Shown here: positions 18,886-28,951 of the stretch, in pieces
How the letters are laid out: each line of letters begins with the position of its first letter
Numbering within the stretch: position 1 is the stretch's first letter
NCBI RefSeq assembly: GCF_000963865.1
Contig: NZ_CP011071.1
Coordinates: 2,840,001 to 2,904,000 of the forward strand
Source: Flagellimonas lutaonensis
Lineage (GTDB): Bacteria > Bacteroidota > Bacteroidia > Flavobacteriales > Flavobacteriaceae
Direction: 5' to 3'
DNA: 64,000 nt
Made by a program: the position numbers and the translations under genes
The notes under the pieces: model-generated
Seen by the model: the letters and a program-made list of their open reading frames with translations, nothing else
Told to the model about the DNA's origin: nothing
The model's database searches: none

Positions 18886-20174
18886 TGCAAAAGGTACTTA
18901 TTATCACGTATTATTGGCCACCGGCAGGTGGGCCAGGGGTGCAGCGATGGTTGAAATTCGTAAAATACCTTCCCGAGTTTGGTTTTGAACCTTGGGTATA
19001 TGTTCCTGAAAATCCCCATTACCCCCTGATGGATGGATCGTTGGTGAAAGAGATTCCAAAAACCGTAAAAGTCTTGAAACACCCGATCAAAGAACCTTAT
19101 CGATGGGCCGCTATTTTCTCAAAAAAAAAGATAAAGACAATCAGTTCGGGCATCATTCCAAAAGAAAAACAACAATCCGTTCTTGAAAAAATAATGCTGT
19201 GGATTCGTGGCAATCTGTTTATACCCGATGCACGAAAGGCATGGGTAGAGCCATCCGTTCGCTACCTCTCTGAAATTCTGGCCACAGAAAACATCAAGAC
19301 CATCATCACTTCAGGGCCTCCTCATAGCCTGCATCTAATTGGTATGGGACTCAAGGAAAAATATCCTGACCTGCAATGGATTGCTGATTTTCGGGATCCG
19401 TGGACAACCATTGGTTACCATAGAATGTTGCGACTTACAAAATCTTCCCAACGAAAGCACAAACAGCTGGAAAGCAAGGTGCTCAATAATGCCGATAAAA
19501 TTGTTGTTACCAGCAATACCACCAAAAGTGAACTCGAAAAATTGACTAAAAGACCCATTGAAACCATCACAAATGGCTATGATGACGGTGATGCGCGCGT
19601 GATGTTAGATTCAAAATTCACCCTTTCGCATATCGGTTCGTTGTTGACAGACCGCAACCCAGAAGTATTGTGGAAGGTATTGTCAACACTGATAGAAGAA
19701 GAACAAGACTTTGCCGAGCACTTGAAAATTCAATTGGGGGGTGCCGTAAGTGGGCAGGTATTACAATCTTTTCGAGAACATGGCCTCGAAAATTTTGTGG
19801 AACTATTGGGTTACGTGCCGCACGAAAAAGTCCAAAGTTTGCAACAATCGGCACAGGTATTGTTGTTGTTGGAAATCGATTCAGAAGAAACTAAGGGCAT
19901 CATTCCGGGGAAAGTGTTCGAATACGTAAGGGCCAAACGCCCGATTTTGGCCATCGGCCCAGCAAATTGGGAAGGGGGGCAGTTGGTCACCGAGACCCAA
20001 TCGGGCATATATTGTACGCCAAAAGACGGCAAATCATTAAAAGAAGTACTTTTGAAATGGTTTAATGCCTATAAAACCGGTGAGTTGACCATCCAGCCGC
20101 AGGGAACAGAAAAATATCATCGGCGGGCTCTCACTGAACAATTGGCCAAGTTTATTGTATGGGAATCGTCTTAA
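18885..20174 (+). CDS. glycosyltransferase (GT4-like, GT-B fold)
   Basis: Start set at ATG 18885, overlapping the YfhO stop by one base; the conserved N-terminus MQKVLIITYYWPPAGGPGVQRW (first strand and Gly-rich loop) begins there. The frame runs 429 residues. The C-terminal half has GYVPHEKVQSLQQSAQVLLL and the E-x7-E-like region KGIIPGKVFEYVRAKRPILA that binds the nucleotide-sugar in GT-B retaining enzymes. It probably adds a sugar to a lipid-linked surface glycan on the cytoplasmic face. Sugar identity cannot be read. Confidence 0.87.
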   Translation: MQKVLIITYYWPPAGGPGVQRWLKFVKYLPEFGFEPWVYVPENPHYPLMDGSLVKEIPKTVKVLKHPIKEPYRWAAIFSKKKIKTISSGIIPKEKQQSVLEKIMLWIRGNLFIPDARKAWVEPSVRYLSEILATENIKTIITSGPPHSLHLIGMGLKEKYPDLQWIADFRDPWTTIGYHRMLRLTKSSQRKHKQLESKVLNNADKIVVTSNTTKSELEKLTKRPIETITNGYDDGDARVMLDSKFTLSHIGSLLTDRNPEVLWKVLSTLIEEEQDFAEHLKIQLGGAVSGQVLQSFREHGLENFVELLGYVPHEKVQSLQQSAQVLLLLEIDSEETKGIIPGKVFEYVRAKRPILAIGPANWEGGQLVTETQSGIYCTPKDGKSLKEVLLKWFNAYKTGELTIQPQGTEKYHRRALTEQLAKFIVWESS

Positions 20175-21613
20175 GGCAATCGCTTGCTAATACCATTATC
20201 ACCTACATCGGATTTGGGGTAGGGGCGGTGAACATTCTCTTTTTATATACCAAGATTCTACCGGCCCAGTATTTCGGACTCGTGACACTGATTTTGGCAA
20301 CAGGCGCCATTCTTATGCCTTTGATGGCCTTTGGGGTTCACAATACGATGGTAAAATACTTCAATACCCATCGCAATGGCGAAAAAGATGGTTTCTTGAG
20401 CCTTATGATACTCGCACCCTTGCTTACTACTGTGCCTCTAGCGGTGTTGACTGTCTTATTTTATGACCCGATTGCAGGACTTTTGGGTACCAAGAACCCT
20501 ATTGTCAAAGACTATATCTGGTACATTTTTTTGGTAGGGCTGGCCATGGCCTATTTTGAAGTGTTCTATGCTTATAGCAAGGTACACCTGAAATCGGTGT
20601 TCGGTAATTTCATGAAAGAGGTCTTTGTCAGGTTGGGAGTAACCCTGTTATTGCTGGCGTACTACTTTGAATGGATAGACCTCGGTTTTTTTCTTAAAGC
20701 ATTGGTCGCCCTTTACCTCTTGCGAACGGTTATCATGAAAATATATGCCTATACCCTTTACCTGCCCAAGTTGAGCTTTCATTTTCCAAAGGAAACCAAA
20801 GAGATACTCACCTATAGCATTCTAATTATTTTGGGTGGATCCGCCGCGCTTATCCTCCTTGAAATCGATAAGGTGATGATCAACCAGTTTGTTGCCATCG
20901 AGAATGTGGCGTATTACAGTGTGGCCGTCTTTATCGCCACGGTCATTATCGTGCCCTCAAGATCCATGCACCAAATCACGTATCCCTTGACCTCAGAATT
21001 ATTGGGAAACCAAGATGAGAAAGGTCTAAAGGCCCTGTATCAAAAAACATCGTTGACCCTCTTTATTGCAGCTGGATTGTTGTTTTTGCTCATCGTGCTG
21101 AATCTCAATGACCTGTATTTGCTAATCCCTGGAGAGTACCGTGGCGGTTTTTATATCGTTTTCTTGATCGGATTGGCAAAAGTGATGGATTCCCTCTTGG
21201 GAAACAACAATGCCATACTCTATAACTCAAAATACTACAGAACTGTGTTGGCTTTTGGGGTGGGGCTGGCCTTGTTGACCATTTTGCTTAATTGGTTGTT
21301 GATTCCCAAAATGGGTATTGTTGGAGCCGCCCTCGCAAGTTTTGTGGCCATCTTTGTTTTCAGCATGTTGAAAGTATGGTACGTTTATTCCAAATTTGGC
21401 ATTGTACCATTTACAAAGAATACTTTAAAGGTATTTTTGGCCCTCTTGTTGCTTGGATTTTTGTTCAGTTACCTACAATTTCCCTTTCACCCCATTGCCA
21501 ATATTGGTCTCAAGTCACTCTTGATAGGGGCTATGTATGCAGGTATTTTGTACCGCTTTGACATTTCTGAGGATGTAACCGGATTCATTAAAAAGTTTTT
21601 GGGGAAGAAATAA
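20159..21613 (+). CDS. polysaccharide flippase (Wzx/MATE superfamily)
   Basis: A 484-residue membrane protein with about 14 hydrophobic segments. The N-terminus GIVLRQSLANTIITYIGFGVG has the pattern of the oligosaccharide flippase family. Its start overlaps the glycosyltransferase gene by 16 bases, so both belong to one operon. It would move lipid-linked oligosaccharides across the inner membrane, completing a small glycan export pathway with the YfhO protein and glycosyltransferase. The operon lacks a polymerase or ligase, so those functions must be elsewhere. Confidence 0.87.
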   Translation: MGIVLRQSLANTIITYIGFGVGAVNILFLYTKILPAQYFGLVTLILATGAILMPLMAFGVHNTMVKYFNTHRNGEKDGFLSLMILAPLLTTVPLAVLTVLFYDPIAGLLGTKNPIVKDYIWYIFLVGLAMAYFEVFYAYSKVHLKSVFGNFMKEVFVRLGVTLLLLAYYFEWIDLGFFLKALVALYLLRTVIMKIYAYTLYLPKLSFHFPKETKEILTYSILIILGGSAALILLEIDKVMINQFVAIENVAYYSVAVFIATVIIVPSRSMHQITYPLTSELLGNQDEKGLKALYQKTSLTLFIAAGLLFLLIVLNLNDLYLLIPGEYRGGFYIVFLIGLAKVMDSLLGNNNAILYNSKYYRTVLAFGVGLALLTILLNWLLIPKMGIVGAALASFVAIFVFSMLKVWYVYSKFGIVPFTKNTLKVFLALLLLGFLFSYLQFPFHPIANIGLKSLLIGAMYAGILYRFDISEDVTGFIKKFLGKK

Positions 21614-21861
21614 ATATTTTATTCTGTATTTGTCATTCTCAGTTCCGATTCCCGATAGCTATCGGGACGGGACGAAGAATCTCACAAAAGTATCATTTGA
21701 TGTTGAAGAGCCCTTCGATTATGAAAACCTTCGCTTGGCTCAGGGTCGGTTCAACTCTAGAAACAAACTTATTTGCCCAATAAGATTTCGACGTTTCTGG
21801 GACTGGTCTACCATTACATTTTGAATTTACTGGTCGTTTTCAAAAATGTGGTTTCACCAAG
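21614..21861. repeat. intergenic region with palindromic TGTCATTC-family repeat
   Basis: The region holds no supported gene. At 21631-21690 is a full copy of the dispersed repeat: TGTCATTCTCAG, then the perfect 18-base palindrome TCCCGATAGCTATCGGGA (21650-21667), then GAAGAATCTC. The palindrome could fold as a hairpin at the end of the polysaccharide transcript. Further downstream (about 21700-21760) is another low-complexity stretch with CTTCGCTTGGCTCAGGG, also resembling repetitive DNA. Confidence 0.6.
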
Positions 21862-21894
21862 AAAAACCCCGTAGCAGACGAATCCGCCACGGGG
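21862..21894 (-). terminator. intrinsic terminator for the basic secreted protein gene
   Basis: Read on the minus strand, CCCCGTGGC pairs with GCTACGGGG (9 bp with one G-T pair) around a 10-base loop and is followed by TTTTTC. It lies about 100 bases past the stop at 21993, in the right orientation for that gene. Confidence 0.75.
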
Positions 21895-21992
21895 TCAAAC
21901 AACTAACCAACCTAAAAACTGTCTTTGGCACCCTGATCGAGCGTGTAGTCTCAATGGGAGAGAACCGACGCTACAAACAAGGTTTATTCCTA

Positions 21993-23282
21993 TTAGTGGT
22001 TCCGAGTACTTCTGGTTCTCGAGCTTGCACCACTTCTTCTTGAAGTGGGCGCGCTGCGTTTGGCAGAACTTTTTCGAGACGATGAGGTACTTCGCTGTAC
22101 CGTTTTTCTTTGCGGTGCAGTTTTGCGTTGTACATTTCTCGAGTTACTGCTACGGTCCACTGTTCTTTTTTGTGTTGTGCTTCGTCGCACGTTCTGAGAC
22201 CTATCGTTTCGGACAACCGAACGTTTCGAGTTTCGGGCCTCCGGCTTCTTATACGACCGGGTCGTGCTGCGCTTTACCGTTTTTGTGCGTGGTGTCGAAG
22301 TCACCTCACGCTTGGTCACGGTTCTACCTCTGGGCCTTTTGGTTACCGTTCTTCTTGAAACGGTAGCGGAACGATTGGATCTTTTCCCCACTTTGTCATC
22401 TCTTCTTACATCACTCCGCTTAACAGATCTGTTTCTGTCAACGGCCACTCGATCTGTATTGCCACGATAGCCCTTGTTACTGCGAGACACTGTTCTTCGC
22501 TCACCCACCGTTCGGTTGCTTCTAGCCTGAAAATCATCTCTTCTACCACGGTTTTCGCGTACAGCAACCCTACGGTCGTTTCTATAGATCTTTGCCCTTC
22601 GCGAGTGTCTATATCCATAACGGTCATCGTTATGTCGATACTGCTTGTAGGGTCTTCCAAACCTGTAGAAGGGTCTCCTGAAGTTATGTCTGTAGGGCCT
22701 GTAGTAGGTATACCTGATAGGCCTGTAAAACCTCCTATAGGGAGTGTTCCAAACGGTACAGAAGCCTACAGCAGGGCGGGCAAACCACCTATGGAAAGGT
22801 CGGTACACATAGTGCCTGTTATAGATGTTGATAAAACCGGTGTAGTGGCTTATAACGCCAGCATTCCAGTACACGTGCAGACCGCCCAAGCGTCGTACAC
22901 GGCCGTTACGGTACCATATATCAACGCTTCCGATTTGTGAAACACGGCCAAAGGCATCGTAAAAAATGGGTACATTCTCTACCTGAATGACAGCCCCATA
23001 GTCATCATACTGCACAAAGGGGTTGTAGTTATAACCGGAGTTGAAGGTAATACCAACGTTACCAATTCGTGCCCCAACCCCGACATTCACTCGATTGTCT
23101 ATATAGAAATCAAATTCGCCATCGGGATACACAGAAAAGGTAATTCCGTCCTCAACAAAGATGAACGAATTGCCATATCCGCGCACATAGTTGGGAACCA
23201 ACCTATCTTCACTGACATTGGCCGCTTGGGCGCCAAAGGCAGCCAAGAACAGCACAGCTAAAAAGGGTACAAACTTTTTCAT
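21993..23282 (-). CDS. secreted, extremely basic low-complexity protein
   Basis: A 429-residue protein with a signal peptide (MKKFVPFLAVLFLAAFGAQA). Residues about 20-150 form an ordered-looking beta-rich domain (GEFDFYIDNRVNVGVGARIG, VPIFYDAFGRVSQIGSVDIW). Residues about 150-215 are Arg/Tyr/Phe/His-rich (RFYRPIRYTYYRPYRHNFR). From about 215 to the end the chain is nearly all Arg, Lys, Ser, Thr and Asn in short quasi-repeats (RRTVTKRPRGRTVTKREV), giving a huge positive charge. I know no enzymatic role. Possible roles are binding of anionic polysaccharide or nucleic acid at the cell envelope, by charge only. It has its own terminator. Confidence 0.75.
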   Translation of the reverse strand: MKKFVPFLAVLFLAAFGAQAANVSEDRLVPNYVRGYGNSFIFVEDGITFSVYPDGEFDFYIDNRVNVGVGARIGNVGITFNSGYNYNPFVQYDDYGAVIQVENVPIFYDAFGRVSQIGSVDIWYRNGRVRRLGGLHVYWNAGVISHYTGFINIYNRHYVYRPFHRWFARPAVGFCTVWNTPYRRFYRPIRYTYYRPYRHNFRRPFYRFGRPYKQYRHNDDRYGYRHSRRAKIYRNDRRVAVRENRGRRDDFQARSNRTVGERRTVSRSNKGYRGNTDRVAVDRNRSVKRSDVRRDDKVGKRSNRSATVSRRTVTKRPRGRTVTKREVTSTPRTKTVKRSTTRSYKKPEARNSKRSVVRNDRSQNVRRSTTQKRTVDRSSNSRNVQRKTAPQRKTVQRSTSSSRKSSAKRSAPTSRRSGASSRTRSTRNH

Positions 23283-23527
23283 AATACTTAGATTTAAGGT
23301 TCCGAATGCAACTATTTACATCCCACCCATGTAGTACCAAACAGTGTGCCAAAAAAAGATGTTTATATTTAAGTATTTGATAGTCAGTTTGATATATTTT
23401 GGCTTTACCCTAAAAAAGGTTGTCTTCGAACAAAAGAGAATTTTGCTACATACGAAAAAAAAATATGCTCCACTCTTTTTGATGGTCTATCGTTTTTGGG
23501 GCTGTATGGAAGAGGATAGAAAAAAAA

Positions 23528-23710
23528 ACTACTTATTTTGCTGATTTGGCCCCAAATATCACCTGGCTGGTAATCGAAGATTAATCACCAAAGTATTTTT
23601 CCAAGTATTTAGACAGTAACTTTGTATTGCCCAAAAACCTGTCGTTTGAGGCCAAAGCCGAGCGGATAGGCTATCAAGACAGTGACGTATTGAAAATACA
23701 AAATCACTGA
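23528..23710 (+). pseudogene. decayed sulfatase-like gene fragment
   Basis: An in-frame stretch reads ADLAPNITWLVIED, then TAA (23582-23584), then SPKYFSKYLDSNFVLPKN and on to a stop at 23708-23710. APNITWLVIED(x)SP is close to the conserved first strand of type I sulfatases (PNIIWIVAEDQSP), where the metal-binding Asp sits. No start codon is in frame and the catalytic C/S-x-P-x-R region is absent, so this is at best an N-terminal remnant with internal deletion. The match is short and rests on my recall of the family. Confidence 0.35.
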
Positions 23711-23727
23711 AGTTGACCCACTTTTGC

Positions 23728-24618
23728 CTATAAACTATCGAACTCCACAAACTCGTATTGGGGCGTGGCTTCAAACAAATGACGTAACAAGGCTGCGTGC
23801 CCGTTGCCGAAAATGACCAGAATACGGTCTTTGGGCCCATCGGTGATTTCCACCAATTTTGCAAATATCCGAAGGTTGCGATTGTACCACCACATCGATA
23901 GGTAATCGGCCGCTTGGCCATCAGAGTTTCCAATGTTTCCCGTAAGGTACAGCCCATAATTTGCCCTGTGGTTTTCTCGTGAGTTCATACGTTTAAAATA
24001 GTCCAATAGGGGCAGTTTTAACCTAATCTTATCCTCATAATCAAGCCATTTTTTGGAAAGTTCCCAATAAGCATCATCGGCCTCCCCATCAATTTTGTTT
24101 GTCAGCTCCTTGACCAAAACAGAATCTTTCTCGTACAGATCTCTTATTAATGAATGGGCATCAAGGGCATAAAGCGTATCAAGGCCCAGGTCTTTGGCGA
24201 TGCGCATGCCCAGTGTAAAACGCTCGTCACGTTTATCGGTGAATCCACCGTTTTTGTATTGCTCGAACTTTTCCATGGTGTTCCATGTGGGGCGGGCCTC
24301 GATGACCACTTTGTTGGGCTTGAACTTTTTGATATAGGCGACCAGTTCTTCAAGTTCAGACTTTTTAGGTTCTTTGAGCACATCTACCTTGTTCTCATCA
24401 GAGGTCTTGTGTGCATCAAGCCCTGGATATTCAAAGTGAAAAGTGCCCACCACCAATACTTTGACCCGTTCTTTGGGGTAAAAATCAGAGGGCCCCTTTA
24501 GAGTGTCGAATGCAGTTTTTTGATCGGTCGAACTGTTATTTTGGGAAGTTTTGGTAGTGCATCCAGCGATTACGACGGCTAAAATGCACAAGCAGAGAGG
24601 AAGTCTAAGGTATTTCAT
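23728..24618 (-). CDS. DUF5694-type lipoprotein
   Basis: A 296-residue protein with signal and lipobox (VVIAGC, Cys about residue 20). The core RVKVLVVGTFHFEYPGLDAHK, VVIEARPTW and the late ILVIFGNGHAALLRHLFE give the pattern of DUF5694, related to TraB/PrgY/ChaN-like proteins that keep a G-x-x-H near the start and a G-x-G-H near the end as putative metal ligands. It probably faces the periplasm. Function is not established; metal-dependent hydrolysis is a guess from the relatives. Confidence 0.8.
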   Translation of the reverse strand: MKYLRLPLCLCILAVVIAGCTTKTSQNNSSTDQKTAFDTLKGPSDFYPKERVKVLVVGTFHFEYPGLDAHKTSDENKVDVLKEPKKSELEELVAYIKKFKPNKVVIEARPTWNTMEKFEQYKNGGFTDKRDERFTLGMRIAKDLGLDTLYALDAHSLIRDLYEKDSVLVKELTNKIDGEADDAYWELSKKWLDYEDKIRLKLPLLDYFKRMNSRENHRANYGLYLTGNIGNSDGQAADYLSMWWYNRNLRIFAKLVEITDGPKDRILVIFGNGHAALLRHLFEATPQYEFVEFDSL

Positions 24619-24687
24619 CGTTGGCTATCTAATTTATAGTACAGATGAAAATATAGGCAAACTGTTACAGTTTTCTATCTTTAAACC

Positions 24688-25110
24688 ATGAGCAGTATCT
24701 TGAAAAGAGCATTTCTCGGGTTTTTGGCGGGACTTTTGGCCGGCACCTTGGTTCTGGGAATAGGCGGGCGACTCGCCATGCGGGGCATCGCCCTGATGGG
24801 CGGCCTCAAAGGCGGCTTTAGTTGGGGCGGTACGATGGAGGTCGTCTTGCTCGGACTCATAATCGGGGCCATTTCAGGGACCATATATGGGGTACTTAGC
24901 AACTATCTCTTCAAAAACAAATGGTCGGCCGGTGGCCTTTACGGACTTTTGGCATTTGTGGCCATACTAGTATTGCCCATTGAAGGCAAAGGGGCGGCCA
25001 AGGGCTTTCCCGATTTACAGGTGCCCATTTCTCTGATTTTTGGTGGCCTGCACGTCGTTTATGGGGTTGTACTGGCTTTTTTGTTTGGGAGGATGAATAG
25101 AACTGAATAG
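24688..25110 (+). CDS. small polytopic membrane protein, unknown function
   Basis: A 140-residue hydrophobic protein with about four membrane segments: residues 7-36 (with GFLAGLLAGTLVLGIGG), 48-70, 80-100 and 112-134. The first two segments are full of Gly in a GxxxG-like spacing, suggesting tightly packed helices. Translation starts at ATG 24688, 69 bases from the divergent DUF5694 lipoprotein. I do not recognise a named family, and no neighbour suggests a role. Confidence 0.7.
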   Translation: MSSILKRAFLGFLAGLLAGTLVLGIGGRLAMRGIALMGGLKGGFSWGGTMEVVLLGLIIGAISGTIYGVLSNYLFKNKWSAGGLYGLLAFVAILVLPIEGKGAAKGFPDLQVPISLIFGGLHVVYGVVLAFLFGRMNRTE

Positions 25111-25140
25111 GCTTATGGTCAAAGATTTAGGAAATTCCAA

Positions 25141-25187
25141 GAGATTCCTCGTCACATTGATAGCTATCAGGACTCTGCCGGAATGAC
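25141..25187 (+). repeat. copy of the dispersed repeat with GATAGCTATC core
   Basis: GAGATTCCTC, then the palindrome TGATAGCTATCA (25158-25169), then GCCGGAATGAC. It shares the GATAGCTATC centre and the GAATGAC/GAGATTC ends with the copy near 21631, in the opposite order. The following 130 bases contain two more GC-rich inverted stretches (CCCCTCTCAAGAGGGG at about 25227-25242) and no gene. Confidence 0.5.
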
Positions 25188-25328
25188 TAAAACAATAACA
25201 CACCCCTGTCCGCCCACGGCGGACTTCCCCTCTCAAGAGGGGGAGGTTGTCATTTAGAACCGCCAAAGGCGGGGAGAAATCTGACCACCAGTTGAAAAAC
25301 TGGTAGGAGCTGGGGATTAATCTTAGAT

Positions 25329-26075
25329 TTAGTCACTATTGAAAGAATACTCTTTAGGAATTTTAGTTGTAATAAATGTGCCATAAAAGAGTTGAATAGG
25401 CAGTCCTATCATTATAAGCACGATTAGAAATGGAAATAGTGGTACAATGAGATATTTTCGTAGTTTCGTATTAATTCTATTTGTGATTAAACCAATGGAA
25501 TTGTCAAATAATATATCTAAAACAAGGCTGTCATTATATTCTGCTGATTTTATTTTCGGCAGATGCTTCAAACTACCATCCAGCTCAATATCTTGACCAG
25601 ATGTCCCAGTATGATAGATTTCCATTTTAAATCCTTCATTTCTGTAGAAATAATCAAAAAAAATGGTCACCATCTCTTTATCTTCAGAAATTTCAAATTT
25701 AAAATTGTTAGCCTCATTTTTTAAAAATAAAAATCTAGCATCAAGGATATAAGTGTTATTCAAGGTCCTCAAACTAATTGGATTCTTAGGAGAAACGTCA
25801 CTATAATTAATAACATCATTACCATGATTCCAAAAAGAAAACATTGTAACAGACAAGTTTTTTACTGGCTTTTTCGAATAATGAATGGTTATTTTATCAA
25901 TCGCAGAAACCTTGTTTTTGAGTAAGTTGAATGTTTTCATTAAATAAGTAGGAGTCTTCTTCTTTTTACTTTTAAAATAAAAGAATATTGTTAGGACAAT
26001 ACTTATTATGGTAAGGGCGAGAAAAATTAGATTTAGCCATCTATTCTCATTTAAAAAATCCAAGAACCTTTCCAT
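25329..26075 (-). CDS. AT-rich membrane protein of unknown function
   Basis: A 248-residue protein with a membrane segment near the N-terminus (about residues 13-32, LNLIFLALTIISIVLTIFFY) and another near the C-terminus (about 211-232, YLIVPLFPFLIVLIMIGLP). The part between is mostly beta-like and soluble. I do not recognise the family. Its codon use is strikingly rich in A and T compared with uvrA, whose stop lies one base upstream of this start, so it looks like an insertion into the uvrA downstream region. It could be co-transcribed with uvrA. Confidence 0.65.
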   Translation of the reverse strand: MERFLDFLNENRWLNLIFLALTIISIVLTIFFYFKSKKKKTPTYLMKTFNLLKNKVSAIDKITIHYSKKPVKNLSVTMFSFWNHGNDVINYSDVSPKNPISLRTLNNTYILDARFLFLKNEANNFKFEISEDKEMVTIFFDYFYRNEGFKMEIYHTGTSGQDIELDGSLKHLPKIKSAEYNDSLVLDILFDNSIGLITNRINTKLRKYLIVPLFPFLIVLIMIGLPIQLFYGTFITTKIPKEYSFNSD

Positions 26076-26076
26076 T

Positions 26077-28857
26077 TTAAAACAATTTATCTCTTAAATA
26101 TCTTCCAGTAAATGATTCTTTATTCTGCACCACTTTCTCGGGGGTGCCCTCGACCACCAAATGGCCACCGTTTTCACCACCCTCAGGGCCGAGGTCAATG
26201 ATATAGTCGGCGCATTTGATGAGTTCGATATTGTGCTCGATTACGATGATGGAGTGGCCTTTCTCTAACAGCGCATTGAACGAGGCCAAAAGTTTGTTGA
26301 TGTCGTGAAAGTGCAGGCCCGTGGTGGGTTCATCGAAGATGAAGAGTGCTTTTTCTTTGGTGTTGCCCTTTACCAAAAAGGAAGCGAGTTTAATGCGCTG
26401 TGCCTCACCGCCCGATAGGGTAGAAGACGATTGGCCCAAGGTCACATAGCCCAAGCCAACATCTTGCAGGGGCTTTAACTTGGTCACAATTTTGGGCTGG
26501 TTGTACTTTTCAAAATGGGCGATGGCATCATCGATGGTCATTTCGAGCACATCGTTGATGTTCTTGCCCTCGAACTGCACCTCGAGAATATCTTTTTTAA
26601 AGCGTTTTCCATTACAGACGTCGCATTCCAGATGCACATCTGCCATGAACTGCATCTCGACGGTGATTTCGCCTTCACCCTTGCATTTGTCGCAACGCCC
26701 CCCGTCTACATTGAACGAAAAGTGTTTCGCCTGATAGTTTCTGATCTTGCTCAGTTTCTGTGCCGCGAACAAGGCCCGAATGTCATCGTAGGCCTTGATA
26801 TAGGTGACGGGGTTGCTACGTGATGACCGACCAATGGGGTTTTGGTCAACAAACTCCACGTTTTTGATGTGGGCGTACTTGCCCTCCAATTTGGTGAACT
26901 GCCCGGCCTTTTCACCATAGCCCCCAATTTCCTTCAAAATGGCAGGATACAGTATTTTTTTGACCAAGGTGCTCTTGCCACTGCCCGAGACCCCAGTGAC
27001 CACCGTCAGCATGTTCAGGGGAAAGGTCACATTGATATTCTTTAAGTTGTTTTCACGTGCCCCGATGACCTGAATATAGTTTTTGGAGTTGCGCCTTTCG
27101 GCGGGCACCTCGATTTCCTTACTGCCGTTTAGGTAAGAAGCGGTCAGCGAATTTGACTTCAAAATCTCATCAAGCGGGCCCGTGGCAACGATTTCACCGC
27201 CCAAAGTGCCCGCTTCGGGGCCAATGTCAATGACCTCGTCGGCGGCCTTCATAATGTCTTCATCGTGCTCGACCACTATTACGGTATTACCCAAATCCCG
27301 TAGCGATTTCAGTACTTCGATGAGGTTTTCGGTATCTTTTGGGTGCAGGCCAATGCTGGGCTCGTCCAAAATGTACATGGAACCCACCAAACTGCTGCCC
27401 AGTGAAGTGGCGAGGTTGATACGCTGGCTCTCACCACCAGAGAGCGTGTTCGATTTTCGGTTGAGGGTGAGATAGCTGAGCCCGACCTTATCGAGAAAAT
27501 CCAAACGGGTGGTGATTTCCTTCAACAATCGCTTGGCGATTTTTTGGTCGTGGTCTGACAGCTGCAATTCCCCAAAGAAAGGAACCAGTTTTTTGATGGG
27601 CAGCTCAATGAGGTCCACAATCGATTTACCATTGATTTTGACATAGGTGGCTTCCTCACGAAGTCGCTTGCCCTTGCAAAGGCTGCATTTCGTCTTTCCA
27701 CGGTAGCGGGAGAGCATCACTCTGTTTTGGATCTTATAGCTTTTTTCTTCCAACATCGAAAAAAACTCGTTCAATCCAGTGAAATGCTCATTGCCGTCCC
27801 AAACCAATTGTTTTTGCTCTTCTGAAAGCTCATACCAAGGCTTGTGGATGGGAAAATCGAATTTATAGGCGGCATTGACCAATTGGTCACGGTACCACGA
27901 CATGCTCTCGCCCCGCCAAGGGAATACGGCATTCTCATATACCGATAGGGCCGTATTCGGAACCACCAGGTCTTCATCAATACCAATGACATCACCATAG
28001 CCCTCACAGCGGGGGCAGGCCCCATACGGATTGTTAAAGCTGAAAAGGTGTACGTTGGGTTCGAGAAACCTCATGCCATCGAGCTCGAACTGATTGCTGA
28101 ACAATTGTTGTTTGCCAGTTTCCAAATGTTCGACCACGCAACGCCCCTTGCCCTCAAAAAAGGCATTGTCAACGGCATTTGCCAAACGGTTTCGGAAATC
28201 TTCATCATCCTTGACCACAATCCTATCCACCACCAAATCGAATTTACGGCCGATCTCTTTTGGTGCCTGGTCGATCCTAACCACTGCACCATCGTATTTG
28301 ATACGGGCATAGCCCTGTTTTGAGAAGAGTTGCAGTGATTTCTGTACATCCCTGTCTTCGGGTATGGTGATGGGTGCCAACAGCAATAGCTTTGTGCCTT
28401 CTTCAAAAGCCACCACATGTTTCACCACATTGGTGACCGTTTGTTTTTTGACCTCTTTGCCCGAGACGGGTGAAATGGTCTTTCCGACACGGGCAAACAG
28501 CAGTTTTAGGTAATCGTATATTTCGGTAGTGGTGCCCACGGTAGAACGGGGATTGGTAGAGTTCACCTTTTGCTCAATGGCAATGGCAGGGGCAATTCCT
28601 TTTATATAATCGACCTTGGGCTTGTCGAGCTTGCCCAAAAACTGTCGGGCGTACGAAGATAGGCTCTCGACATAACGCCTTTGCCCCTCGGCATATAAAG
28701 TATCAAAGGCAAGGCTCGATTTTCCTGAACCCGAAAGACCGGTAATCACAACCAGTTTGTTTCGGGGGATCACCACATCTATATTCTTGAGATTGTGCAG
28801 CTTGGCACCTTTTATGATAATATTCTGTTTGGGATCGATATCTTGTAGTGAAATCAT
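26077..28857 (-). CDS. uvrA: excinuclease ABC subunit A
   Basis: A 926-residue DNA-damage sensor of nucleotide excision repair; works as a dimer with UvrB in the cytoplasm. It has two ABC ATPase modules: Walker [10 protein letters not shown] at residues 40-48 and GVSGSGKST near residue 620. The two signature motifs are [14 protein letters not shown] and [14 protein letters not shown]. Zinc-finger cysteine pairs are visible in [17 protein letters not shown] and in CDKCKGEG with CDVCNGKRF. Length is typical and no residue is missing. The start is conserved ([19 protein letters not shown]). An AT-rich gene follows immediately downstream. Confidence 0.97.
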   Translation of the reverse strand: MISLQDIDPKQNIIIKGAKLHNLKNIDVVIPRNKLVVITGLSGSGKSSLAFDTLYAEGQRRYVESLSSYARQFLGKLDKPKVDYIKGIAPAIAIEQKVNSTNPRSTVGTTTEIYDYLKLLFARVGKTISPVSGKEVKKQTVTNVVKHVVAFEEGTKLLLLAPITIPEDRDVQKSLQLFSKQGYARIKYDGAVVRIDQAPKEIGRKFDLVVDRIVVKDDEDFRNRLANAVDNAFFEGKGRCVVEHLETGKQQLFSNQFELDGMRFLEPNVHLFSFNNPYGACPRCEGYGDVIGIDEDLVVPNTALSVYENAVFPWRGESMSWYRDQLVNAAYKFDFPIHKPWYELSEEQKQLVWDGNEHFTGLNEFFSMLEEKSYKIQNRVMLSRYRGKTKCSLCKGKRLREEATYVKINGKSIVDLIELPIKKLVPFFGELQLSDHDQKIAKRLLKEITTRLDFLDKVGLSYLTLNRKSNTLSGGESQRINLATSLGSSLVGSMYILDEPSIGLHPKDTENLIEVLKSLRDLGNTVIVVEHDEDIMKAADEVIDIGPEAGTLGGEIVATGPLDEILKSNSLTASYLNGSKEIEVPAERRNSKNYIQVIGARENNLKNINVTFPLNMLTVVTGVSGSGKSTLVKKILYPAILKEIGGYGEKAGQFTKLEGKYAHIKNVEFVDQNPIGRSSRSNPVTYIKAYDDIRALFAAQKLSKIRNYQAKHFSFNVDGGRCDKCKGEGEITVEMQFMADVHLECDVCNGKRFKKDILEVQFEGKNINDVLEMTIDDAIAHFEKYNQPKIVTKLKPLQDVGLGYVTLGQSSSTLSGGEAQRIKLASFLVKGNTKEKALFIFDEPTTGLHFHDINKLLASFNALLEKGHSIIVIEHNIELIKCADYIIDLGPEGGENGGHLVVEGTPEKVVQNKESFTGRYLRDKLF

Positions 28858-28921
28858 TCTTCGAAATTATAAAAAGGGCACAAACAAATAAATGAAATGA
28901 AGCAGAAATAGTGCCCACAAC

Positions 28922-28951
28922 TTGCACTTAATAACTAGATTATTAACTTTG
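28922..28951 (+). promoter_or_regulatory. promoter of the sigma factor gene
   Basis: TTG (28922-28924), exactly 19 bases, then TAACTTTG (28944-28951): a textbook Bacteroidota TTG-N19-TAnnTTTG promoter. It leaves an AT-rich leader of about 180 bases before the start at 29137, long enough to hold further control, although I see no convincing structure in it. Confidence 0.7.

Noticed and set aside
23559-23957. 132-codon frame on the minus strand overlapping the DUF5694 gene
   Set aside because: It overlaps the well-supported DUF5694 coding region in another frame and shows no protein-like motif.
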